DNA of 64,000 nucleotides from Sordariomycetes sp. S80-01Y (Eukaryota; Ascomycota; Sordariomycetes): positions 2,976,001-3,040,000 of the forward strand of contig JAXQJY010000027.1 of NCBI GenBank assembly GCA_037042185.1, given 5' to 3'. The notes under the pieces are model-generated. The model saw only the letters and a list, made by a program, of their open reading frames with translations. It was not told the origin of the DNA and did not search any database. The translations under genes were made by a program, and so were the position numbers. Positions 23,850-33,044 of this stretch are shown piece by piece. The first letter of the stretch is position 1, and each line of letters opens with the position of its first letter.

Positions 23850-24725
23850 TGCTTCAGGGCGGGAAGATGTACGATGTAGAGACGACGTGAACGTGGGCAT
23901 GCATTTCTGGCGTTTGGGCGGGTTAAGGAAAGGCATTTTGTAGCGACACGAGACCATAGACCGGAGCGGTCATTCGAATCAGGCAAGCTTGTGCTTCATT
24001 TACTACGTTCGTTATATCGACCCCACTCATCAGCAACTGGGGTCCCAAGCATTCGTGAGTTTCATGTAGGCTACACGCCGGACTAGGAATTGTCCCAACG
24101 TTATTTGCGGAGACGTGGACTGAAATTAAAGATATCGATTCTCGAACCCAGCTAACCCCAACGCTGCTGAGTATGCGCTGTCGACCACGTAGACTATGGA
24201 TGGCGGAGATGTTCAACAAGACATCCATACCAAACCATCTATAGCCTGCCCAGCAGCCCTCCTTCTAAGCAGCTCGCGTTGCAGGTGCCACAGTTTCCCC
24301 TTGGTTTTCATCACCCCTCAGACACCGGGGCCTATCGAACGAAGGATGTCTGCCACTGCAACTCTGCGACGCCTAGTCCGGAGCTCAGTGTCGTCTCACA
24401 CTATGAACCGGTTACTTGTACACCGACGGCCTCTAGCCAATCTCCTAAGTAGTTAGTAGCAATCCTTAGAAGAGGAAGTTGGCCACTTACCTCTTGTCGT
24501 GTTCCTGTCTTGGTCATGGATCGTAATGGACCTCGCTGCCTACGCGGTCGCATACCAGGCTGCGGTTTCGATTCGCACAATTGCTCACAATACTGAACAA
24601 ATAGTTCTTGATATTGTGGAGTGAGCTCCCTCTCAGAGTGCCGTCGTCCCTCCGCCGTTCCTGGAGTAGGAACTCTGACATCACATGCCTCGCGATGTCC
24701 TTGGGCTGCGCGAGCGACCCTTTCC
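23850..24725. other. Intergenic region between ERO1 and unknown gene
   Basis: 876 bp between two convergent genes. Nothing coding recognised. A TTCGAT-containing segment near 24560 looks faintly like a tRNA T-arm, but no acceptor or anticodon stem could be built around it. Confidence 0.4.
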
Positions 24726-26104
24726 CTAGGTTTGGCTTAACGGTGGTGAATTTTGGTCAGGAAGTCTAGTAGCTGAAGCTCTGGATTGAGGAGCTTCCTG
24801 ATGAGCCTCAGGTCTCGGCGCGGCCAGCTCTTTGGGCTCGAAGTCAGGATCGGCCTTGTGCAGGCTCTCCCCCGTAGCCTGCCACTTGGCTTCTCGGCGC
24901 GACCAGAATGTAGCTGCCTTTTCGAGGGAAGCAGGAGACTTCTTGGGATCCTACATGTAATTAGCACATTGACTCAGAGGTATGCCAAGGTCCGTGGTAT
25001 AAGGCATCTCACAGTCTTCGCCTTACGGCGCACATGAAGCCGAGCGAGATAATACATTTGTGCCAACTCATCCGCGACTGCCGCGGTGAGGGTTCCCACC
25101 CTGCGACATTCCTCTATCAGTTTGAGGCAGCCTGAGAGAACCTCTTCGTGGTGTCTAAGCTCCCTATCGGCCTCAGTCACACTTTGCGTCTGGGGATCCC
25201 ATTCATACGCCTCACGGCAACGCCAATCGCAATTCTCCTGTGCGCCAGCCTGTACAGCGACGACAGCCAAATCTTCTGCAGTCTTATTGCATACGTCTGC
25301 GGATGGTCTTGTCGTACTTCGCTCAACGCTGAGAGTGGTCTGTGTCAAGTCCCGGAAACTCTTCTGGGTTCGTGGATATTGACTACAGCCATTGACGTTG
25401 GCTGTGGCCCAACATGGTGTCGCGTTCCTATATGCATATTCATCCACGACAAAGAAATCGCTCTCCTGTATTTCCAAATGTCGCATCACAGCTTTTTCTG
25501 CGGTCGACGGTGTCTCTTCGTCGCTTGCTGTCGCGACAGGGCTTGCAGCCGATGCAGTCTCCTCGACATGCTCTTCCAGCTTCACTCTCTTTGCCATATC
25601 GGGGAGAGATCCTTCCGAACTGTTAATGGCCCTTTTTGGCGGCCTGCAAATGTTCGTCACGGACGGCGCCACGATGCATTTTTCGTCATGTCGATGTTCC
25701 CCTGGAAGGGATTGATCACCGGTGAAGACCCCTACATCCCCAGCCATCTCTATATCGGGATCACTGAGGCCATGCATGCTTGCTGTCTCGTTGCGAGATC
25801 TTTGGTCTTCACAATTCTTAGTTGCCGGGGAACGTTCTCTCTGTGTCAAAATGCCGTCAACAAGGACTCCCCGTCTAACATGTGAATAGGCGCCAAAGTG
25901 ATCTATCTCCTCCTGACCATTGCTGTCGCTGATACCGGACTCATCTGCGAGGATGAATGCAATGGTAGTTCTGGGGTCGTTGCGGCCCGTCCACTCGTCA
26001 TCCGTATGGGAACTGGTATCTCGAGGATACACGGGCTTCTCCTCACTATTAGACGACCAAAAAGACATCGTTTGCGTAAACTGCGCAGGAGCAGCAATTT
26101 TCAT
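24726..26104 (-). CDS. Hypothetical protein, unrecognised
   Basis: Two exons, 26104-25013 and 24950-24726, predict 438 residues. The 62-bp intron has a GTGAGA donor and an ATGTAG acceptor and keeps phase 0. The first 330 residues are polar, rich in Ser, Glu, Asp and Arg, and look disordered, with a possible nuclear signal (PPKRAIN then MAKRVKLEE). From about residue 310 a helical, better-ordered stretch appears: HHEEVLSGCLKLIEECRR, ADELAQMYYLARLHVRRK. It continues across the splice into a Lys/Trp-containing segment (EKAATFWSRREAKWQ). I recognise no domain. It may be a lineage-specific gene, because it lies in a gene-poor stretch and has less biased codons than the neighbouring housekeeping genes. 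The Met at 26104 is the first in frame but is not otherwise supported. Confidence 0.5.
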
Positions 26105-27745
26105 GCCCTCATAAGCCGTCGAGGAGTTGATATTGTCTCCCTTGAATGTGAACTTTCCGGAATATACTGATCAGGGAATCTGGCAAGTCAGCGAGCGAGC
26201 GTGCGTGCCTGAGCTCTCGCGAACGCTACTTCGCCTTGGATTTCTTGGCAAGATTTACAATCTGGAAGCGAAGCGGCGTTTGAGGGAGTTGGTGGGCAGT
26301 CATATGCAACGTGCAGTTGTGCTCTGCGGCTTGTGCCCTGAAACTCGGATTGCTGAATTCCGCCGGCAGTGAAATCGACGGCGTGGCACCAAGATCAGAC
26401 GATGAAGACGTTGGGTTTAAAGATGATTCGTTCCAAGGAATATGAAAGACGACTCTTCAATGACTACTGTTTGGGGTTTCTTGAGTCATGATGGTGTTCA
26501 AATAGAGAGTGTGACAATGGGAGGCCTCGATATGAAGAGGTCGCAGTTGATAGAGACCGGAGCGAGAGCGACGTTCCAGAGGCGGAAGGTTAAAAGTAAG
26601 GGCACAAAGCAGGTACGGAGCGGGTGAAAGACTCAGTCACGTTGGGAACACTCCTGACGCTTGAAACTTAGTACTGGTGGTAGGATTCTAACGACCGAAC
26701 TCATGACGGGAGCGTATAGTGCAAGTGCAGCAAGCAGCAATTGAGCCTTCTGTTCGAAGGCTCAATCGTACTTGCCACATCACATATAATCAATTTCAAA
26801 AAATTAGATCTTGTTAAGGGTCTTCGGAAAAGTTCTTGTTTTCTGTCAGATGCTCCTCAGAGAGACGAGTCAATGGCGCAAGAAGGGGTCCCCTTGCGAG
26901 GCTTTGGCAATCTCCAACCAGGGCACAAATTGGGCATATTCTCCAATTGCATCATTGAGCAGTTCTGTTCGGAAATATAACGGTGCATACGCGGACCAAG
27001 AAGAGTGCGACTAGTGCAATCGCTGTTATGTTCACGAGGATGCGCTATTTGGGCCGCATTTGCGGGCTCTGGATTTCTAATGACTTCCCCACGCTGCCAA
27101 AATTTGCCCTAAGGGCACGGATACGAACATTCGAAACATATTGTATGGGGAGGGATCTGTTACAAGTGAGTCAAGCATTCGTTTGGGGCCCTTTAACACT
27201 TGAACTATGGTCTTGCAGACGCGACACGCACCCTTACAGCAACAGCATAGACTGGCTTCGAGACACATGATAAGCTGGAAGCACCTCAAGGCTGTCTAGC
27301 TACTTTGGCTTGGTCTCTCTTGCGACCATGGCTGCTTGCCGATGTACCCGTGAAGGACCCTCTCGGCTGCTGCTAGTCTGGGGTCAAACTACAATTCAAC
27401 CCCCAACGCCTGACTACACAGTCCCGGTGCCGAACTACTCCCCTCCATTTCGGTCTAGCGCTTTTACAACCCCGATTGGTCCCGCAATTATATAGGCAAG
27501 CATCGGCGAACAAGACAACTTTCGGTCGTGAGTCGTATCACACGACCACTCGCAGCGCATGCCGTGGTGGTGCTGTGGATTGACCATGCAATCGCGCACC
27601 ACTTCCCTCCTGACTCGCGGGGATGCTACCCCGAGATTTGGGGCTGACCACCTCCGAAACGACTCCAGCTTAGAGGTCTATAACATCTCCGCATCGGACC
27701 TGTCTCGCCGTTCACGCAACTTGGTACTTCATCAACACAGCAAGC
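26105..27745. other. Gene-free stretch before lipase-like gene
   Basis: 1.6 kb, moderately AT-rich with many stops in all frames. It holds a perfect 11-bp hairpin at 26740-26766. The last 100 bases form the leader of the lipase-like gene. No transposon ends or RNA gene recognised. Confidence 0.45.
26740..26766. repeat. Perfect 11-bp hairpin
   Basis: ATTGAGCCTTC at 26740-26750 is followed by loop TGTTC and the exact reverse complement at 26756-26766. It resembles a bacterial terminator in shape but lacks a T run and lies in nuclear fungal DNA. It could be a remnant of a small inverted-repeat element or chance. Confidence 0.55.
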
Positions 27746-28930
27746 ATGGACGTCGTAACTGAGCCTGTCCCACCGTCTAAGGATCCTTGGTACACACTGC
27801 CACAGGACGCTTCACTGGCCACTCCAGGGGCCATCCTCCGTCTTCGTACAAACCCTCCCCTAGCTGCTGCGGTTGGAGCCGCACTGGCGTACCAAATCCT
27901 CTACAGCACCACAGATGCGGTTCATAACCCGTCTTGGGCCGTGACTACAGTCTTTGTGCCCCAGCAGGCCAACGGCAAGGCGCTCCTGTCCCATCAGATA
28001 CCGTACAACACCGCCAACGTCGATAAAAGCCCGAGCTGGATCTACTACGAATACAAGAACCCCGCTCTAACGGGTGCCTTGAGTGAAGGGTGGTGGGTGA
28101 ACGTTCCGGATCATGAAGGGCCCAAGGCGGCATTCGGTGCAGAAATCGGGCAAGGCTATGCAACTCTGGACTCGATCAGGGCAGTTTTGAAGTCGGATCT
28201 CGGCCTGAGCAAAGACCCCAAGATCTGCCTCTGGGGGTTCTCGGGAGGTGCATTGGCATCGGGCTTCGCAGCTGAGCTGCAAGTCAAGTATGCCCCTGAG
28301 CTGGACCTGGCTGGTCTGGCTTTGGGCGGACCAGCCGCCGACATCAGGACTGCAATGTTTGCAGCCAGCAAAAGCCACTACGCAGGCCTCGTCGCGCTTG
28401 CGCTCCTGGGCACGACCAAAGTCTATCCCGAAGCCCGAGCAGCAGTCATCGAACAGCTCAAGCCTGAGACCAAAGAGCGCTTTCTCGCTGCGGAAGAAAT
28501 GGGTCTCGAGCACGCTCTCGAGGTCTTCGAGGGGGACGACATGTGGAACTACTTTTACGAGGGCGAGAGGATCCTGGAGCTGCCAGCAATCAAAGCAGCG
28601 TTAGATCCGAACTGGTCCCTGGGTCAGCAAGGAGTGCCGCAGATGCCGGTGTTCGTGTACCACGCCATCAAGGATGAAGTCGCCTTGATCGGCCCTGTCG
28701 ACAAGTTGGTAGACAAGTACTGCGAGGGAGGAGCGCATGTACTGTATCAGAGGAATACTCACCCGGACCACGGCGGTCAGAGTCATGCTTGTAGGCCCGC
28801 GGCTCTGGCGTGGTTGAGAAGTGCATTTGCTGGGCGATTGTCGAAGGATTACCCGACCGAGAAAAAGGTGATCGAGACCGTAACTATTGTAGAGGACCCC
28901 GACATTCGTGCTGCTGACGTTCTACCTTAA
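27746..28930 (+). CDS. Secretory-lipase (LIP) family alpha/beta hydrolase lacking a signal peptide
   Basis: Single-exon 394-residue protein of the fungal secretory lipase family (Candida LIP type). The sequence starts directly in what is normally the mature N-terminus: PPSKDPWYTLPQ, TPGAILRLR, then AAYQ-like LAYQILYSTTDA and VTTVFVPQ. The nucleophile is Ser166 in GFSGG, with an acid in the AIKDEVALIGPVD segment and His in THPDHGGQSHA. These give a complete catalytic triad for ester hydrolysis. What is missing is a hydrophobic secretion signal: the first residues are MDVVTEPVPPSKD. No upstream exon encoding one is evident within the preceding 300 bases. So either the enzyme is intracellular, or a distant first exon was not seen. 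Codon choice is less biased than in neighbouring housekeeping genes. No partner genes adjoin it. Confidence 0.85.
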   Translation: MDVVTEPVPPSKDPWYTLPQDASLATPGAILRLRTNPPLAAAVGAALAYQILYSTTDAVHNPSWAVTTVFVPQQANGKALLSHQIPYNTANVDKSPSWIYYEYKNPALTGALSEGWWVNVPDHEGPKAAFGAEIGQGYATLDSIRAVLKSDLGLSKDPKICLWGFSGGALASGFAAELQVKYAPELDLAGLALGGPAADIRTAMFAASKSHYAGLVALALLGTTKVYPEARAAVIEQLKPETKERFLAAEEMGLEHALEVFEGDDMWNYFYEGERILELPAIKAALDPNWSLGQQGVPQMPVFVYHAIKDEVALIGPVDKLVDKYCEGGAHVLYQRNTHPDHGGQSHACRPAALAWLRSAFAGRLSKDYPTEKKVIETVTIVEDPDIRAADVLP

Positions 28931-29164
28931 TTGAGTCGAGAAGCTTAATCAAATTGAGTAAATGGTACGCTTGGGGTGCTGTGACGACGTATTGAGTACC
29001 TTAGAGGTCGCAGGAGCTACGCTCAAGTTATAGTGCAGCTCCACGTCGCGTAGCGCACTCTGACCCTCCAACTGCATCACCACCGACCTCACCACCCACG
29101 GCCATCACCACCAATGCGCCCACCGCCCTGACTGGCGCCTCGGCGCATGTTCCGCTCCTTATAA

Positions 29165-32100
29165 ATGTACAATCGTGACTCCGCCATCATGCGCAAGCTC
29201 CTCGGCCGCCCGCTGCCGGACTCTACCTCCCCGTCCGACCCCTCCAGCTTGTCAACCACGGCCACCCACGGCGCGTCCACCATCCCCGCGACATACCGAC
29301 CCTCCAAAGCCCAGGACGCTGTTTACGCCGCGGGCGTGCCGATCTCCTGCCTCGATGTCTCGCCCGACCGACGGAGTGTCGCCTTAGGCGGGCCGCACAT
29401 CCTCAAGACCATCGTCGTCGACGACCCGAGCGGCACCGACTTCAAGTTCAGCGAAGGCGTTGATGTGAGGGCCAGGATCGCAGCCGGAGGAGTAGCCGGA
29501 CCCAAAGCCAATTCGGTGGCGGACCAATTGAACATACGCGATGTCAAGTGGCATGGGAATAACATGGTGTTCACGGCATGTGCAAATGGCAGGATCTTTG
29601 CGTACGATGTCGCGAGGCTCGGCGCAGGGGCCTCAGAGGGTCATGACATAGTCCATGTTCAGGACGACTCTAGGCAGGTCAATACGTTGGACGTAAATCC
29701 CCATTTGAAGAGCTGGCTTTTATCGGGCGGGCAAGATGGCATGGTCCGCTGCTTCGATACGGCCAACGCGATCCACACACGACAGGGCTTCGTCACGTTT
29801 AGACAGCGTTTTGCAGCTCTGCGATGCATCGATTCGATCCGACAGGTCAAATGGTCGCCACAGGTCGGACACGAAATGGCTGCGTGTACGGAATCCGGGG
29901 TGGTTCTGAAGTGGGATGTACGGCAGCCCTCGAAGCCGCTGCTTCGGATCAACGCGCACGAGAAGGCATGCACGGGGATAGCCTGGCACCCGGACGGGCA
30001 GCACCTGATCAGTGCTGGGTCGGACTGCAAGCTGCATATTTGGGAAACCGGGCGGGAAGCTGATAGGAGACAGAAGCCCAAATGGACCATCTCAACGCCT
30101 GCCCCAGTGGCAGCAGTGGCTTGGAGACCTGGAGTGTGGAGCGCTACAGCCCAGGGCAGAAGGGTCGCACAGGTCGCCGTCAGCTATGACGACAATAGCG
30201 TCCGGAGATACGGGACGTCGGCAGTGCATCTTTATGATATAGCCAGGCCGACAATGCCGTATAAAGAGGTGGAGCGATTCCAGAGCTCGCCGAGCGCGCT
30301 GTCATGGCAGGATCAGGACATGCTTTGGACAGTTGGACAGGACGGGATGTTCAACCAATGTGATATGGCATACGCTCCAAGAGCCATGGATCGGCAGTCG
30401 ACTTCGGCCATGGATTTCTCGCCGAGGGGCGATGTATTGATGTTCCTGGACGAGAGAACGCAGCCACCGCGGCCGAGATCGAGTGTCCTGATGCAGTCTG
30501 ATGGACCGAGGAGCTACGCGTCCAGCCCTCAGAACCAAGGGTTGAGCGTGAGCCGCAGCGATTCAGAGGAAGATGTAGTTGGAACGTTCCTCGCACCCAG
30601 GAGAAGAATGCACAAGCGACGCCCCAGTGGCCGGACAGCCATGAGCACCACTCCTCCTACATTTCAAAGCATTGAAGACGGGAAGCAGGTCTTGGGCTTG
30701 GAAGACGCGCTCAAGGCTACTGGTCCGTTCAAGCTACAGCAAGCCATGGCTTTCGGGCATATACCCGCTGCAAAGACAGTGCCGGTGTACCAGTACCTCT
30801 CGAGCGTGTACTTGGAGACATTGACGAGGGAGCTCCCATACGTTGAAGGGGGGAAGCCTCTTCTGGATCGGGTTGCCCTCATCATGGAGCAGTACGCTCG
30901 AGCTGCGGAGAAGGCTAGGTTGTTCCGCCTCGCACAGACATGGCGCATTCTGTCCTTCGCGATGGGCTTGCTCCTTGAACGTCGGGCGCAGTATCATCTC
31001 GAGAAACGGGTTTCGCGGCACCAGCAGCTTAAGAATGGCCGGTCTGGATCTCGAACTCGCGGTGAGAACACCCCACGACGATCATCGACGCAAGAACGCT
31101 TTCTAGGAAGGTCGCTTCTGTCTGATATTGACAGCACTTCAAACGTGCCAACCCCAATCGCTCGACCAGCAGATCGTGGGGTTGATCACGTAGATCATGC
31201 TTACCACAATGGCAGAAAGATGCTCACGCCCATCGAGGAGCCCGAATCCTTTAGCATAGGCCCGAGCATTCACGATCACATGCCCGAACCTCGCAAGCGC
31301 CTCGAGTCGACCCCAATCTCTTTCACGAGCGAGGATAGCGAGGGAACCCAGAAATCGAGCACCGAGGGCTACGACTTTTACGACATGGAGGCCCTCGCGC
31401 ACGCGATTGACGTTCCCATGGCCGACGGACGGCAACCTCGCAGACGCGTGTCCCGGCATGACTCGAATGAGAGCTACGGCCAGATGTTCTCGATATCGGA
31501 GGGCACGAAGAATCAAAACTCCGCGTCTCCGGCAAAGGGCAGCCCTCGCCGGCCGAACCTGAGGTCGGAAGACTCCAAAGCCAGCGAGGACTCCGAGTAC
31601 CATTCCAGAATCCGCGGGGAAGAACTACGCGAGGAGCGGCAACCTGAGCCGAGAAGACATGTCCCGGCAGTAGAATCTCCAGAAGATGTTTTCATGATTT
31701 CCCAGACAACGCAACCCTCCGAGGAGAGCTACCCCTCGCAGCAATCGTCATACCAATCCGCTGGGACTGACGACCACGAGGACAACACGCCGGAACCGAA
31801 GTTCCCACCTGAACCACCAACACCACAACAGCCGCAAGCCGAGCCCATGTCGTCGCCGACGAAGCCCCATCCTTACGTCGACCCTAATCCATTGACAATC
31901 GAGACGGACTACCTCCCCTGGCCAGAAGATGCTCCCTATCCCATGCCCCTCTTGTCGTCGCCGACCAACGACCCTATACCCGCGCTGGACCCTTATACGC
32001 TTCTCACTCGCGCTCTGGAGTTTGAGTCGCGGACGTCCGCGCTGAACGCCTCAGCGATAGTCTTGTTGCTGAAACCCCTCGTCCCGCCATCTGTGATCGA

Positions 32101-32875
32101 CACCTACCAAGCCACAGCCATCCTCCGCCAACACCACTCCCGCCTCTCAACGATGGGCCTCTTCGTCGAAGCAACCCTCCTCCGCAACGTCTGCGTCAGG
32201 GGTTGGCCCGACGGCCTCCCCTCCTGGGGCGAGAACTACACATCCATCTTCGGCCCGGCGCAGCGAGACGTCAAAATCTCGCTGTCGTGCTCCAACTGTC
32301 ACAAACCCAGGGAGCTCGACCCGCAGGATCCCAAGGCTAGCGTATGGACGTGCGAACGCTGCAAAGCGAACATGGCGCCCTGCGCGGTCTGCGGCCACCG
32401 AGACCCGGAGCCTGCGACTTTCAACCCCATCGTCGGCGGCGATGTTGAAGAAGAAGCCCTGAGCGGGTGGTGGTACTGTCCCGCCTGCGCCCACGGCGGA
32501 CACGCCTCGTGCCTGCAAGCCTGGCACAGCCCCGACCCCTCGACCTCGTCAGCCGCCGAGCTCACGGCCAAGTTCAGCTCGGGGTGCTGTCCTCTCGACG
32601 GCTGCGGACACGCCTGCCTGCCGGGCAGGTACCGCTCCGAAACCGCCACCAGCCGCGAGGAGCTGTCCCGGGCCGTCTCGGCCGCCAACTCCGGCGTCAG
32701 CAGCCCCCGGCACTCTGGCGTCCGCGACGCGGGCGACAGCGTCCCGCAAAGCAGGGCCGTGGGCATGGCGAGGGAGGTGCTGGGCAAGTCCAGCGGGGCC
32801 AGGGAGGGTATTCTGAGCAGCAGCCCCGGCGGACGGGAGAGGAGGAAGAGTGTCAAGTTTGCGAAGACGGGATAG
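29165..32875 (+). CDS. RTC1: SEA complex subunit Rtc1/Sea2 (WDR24 homologue), WD40 and RING protein
   Basis: Single-exon protein of up to 1236 residues. In yeast Rtc1/Sea2 is part of SEACAT (GATOR2 in animals), which acts at the vacuole to keep TORC1 active. The N-terminal propeller is visible in residues about 50-400: CLDVSPDRRSVALGG, VKWHGNNMVFTAC, LLSGGQDGMVRCFD, KWDVRQPSKPLLRI, IAWHPDGQHLISAGSD. The middle is disordered and Ser/Pro/Glu-rich. The C-terminus is a helical bundle plus a Cys/His RING-like finger: CSNCHKP, CERCKANMAPCAVCGHR, CPACAHGGHASCLQAWH, CCPLDGCGH. The start is uncertain: TATAAA overlaps the 29165 ATG, and the next Met is at 29189. It converges with the VPS38 homologue, stops 169 bp apart. 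Confidence 0.92.
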   Translation: MYNRDSAIMRKLLGRPLPDSTSPSDPSSLSTTATHGASTIPATYRPSKAQDAVYAAGVPISCLDVSPDRRSVALGGPHILKTIVVDDPSGTDFKFSEGVDVRARIAAGGVAGPKANSVADQLNIRDVKWHGNNMVFTACANGRIFAYDVARLGAGASEGHDIVHVQDDSRQVNTLDVNPHLKSWLLSGGQDGMVRCFDTANAIHTRQGFVTFRQRFAALRCIDSIRQVKWSPQVGHEMAACTESGVVLKWDVRQPSKPLLRINAHEKACTGIAWHPDGQHLISAGSDCKLHIWETGREADRRQKPKWTISTPAPVAAVAWRPGVWSATAQGRRVAQVAVSYDDNSVRRYGTSAVHLYDIARPTMPYKEVERFQSSPSALSWQDQDMLWTVGQDGMFNQCDMAYAPRAMDRQSTSAMDFSPRGDVLMFLDERTQPPRPRSSVLMQSDGPRSYASSPQNQGLSVSRSDSEEDVVGTFLAPRRRMHKRRPSGRTAMSTTPPTFQSIEDGKQVLGLEDALKATGPFKLQQAMAFGHIPAAKTVPVYQYLSSVYLETLTRELPYVEGGKPLLDRVALIMEQYARAAEKARLFRLAQTWRILSFAMGLLLERRAQYHLEKRVSRHQQLKNGRSGSRTRGENTPRRSSTQERFLGRSLLSDIDSTSNVPTPIARPADRGVDHVDHAYHNGRKMLTPIEEPESFSIGPSIHDHMPEPRKRLESTPISFTSEDSEGTQKSSTEGYDFYDMEALAHAIDVPMADGRQPRRRVSRHDSNESYGQMFSISEGTKNQNSASPAKGSPRRPNLRSEDSKASEDSEYHSRIRGEELREERQPEPRRHVPAVESPEDVFMISQTTQPSEESYPSQQSSYQSAGTDDHEDNTPEPKFPPEPPTPQQPQAEPMSSPTKPHPYVDPNPLTIETDYLPWPEDAPYPMPLLSSPTNDPIPALDPYTLLTRALEFESRTSALNASAIVLLLKPLVPPSVIDTYQATAILRQHHSRLSTMGLFVEATLLRNVCVRGWPDGLPSWGENYTSIFGPAQRDVKISLSCSNCHKPRELDPQDPKASVWTCERCKANMAPCAVCGHRDPEPATFNPIVGGDVEEEALSGWWYCPACAHGGHASCLQAWHSPDPSTSSAAELTAKFSSGCCPLDGCGHACLPGRYRSETATSREELSRAVSAANSGVSSPRHSGVRDAGDSVPQSRAVGMAREVLGKSSGAREGILSSSPGGRERRKSVKFAKTG

Positions 32876-33044
32876 GGCGCGCTTGCATCTGTACGATCAC
32901 TTTCTGGGCATCCTGCGCGGCGTTGAAAGGAGCATGTGGGAGAGGATTAGCTTATAAAGACAGTAGTACTTGTACGCTGGGTATCATGAATGTATATGTA
33001 CCAATGATAATCTATGTTGCCGCAAGAAGCTGCGCGCTCTCTTC

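Noticed and set aside
24530-24600. Possible tRNA (T-arm-like GGTTTCGATTCGC)
   Set aside because: No matching acceptor, D-arm or anticodon stem could be paired around it.
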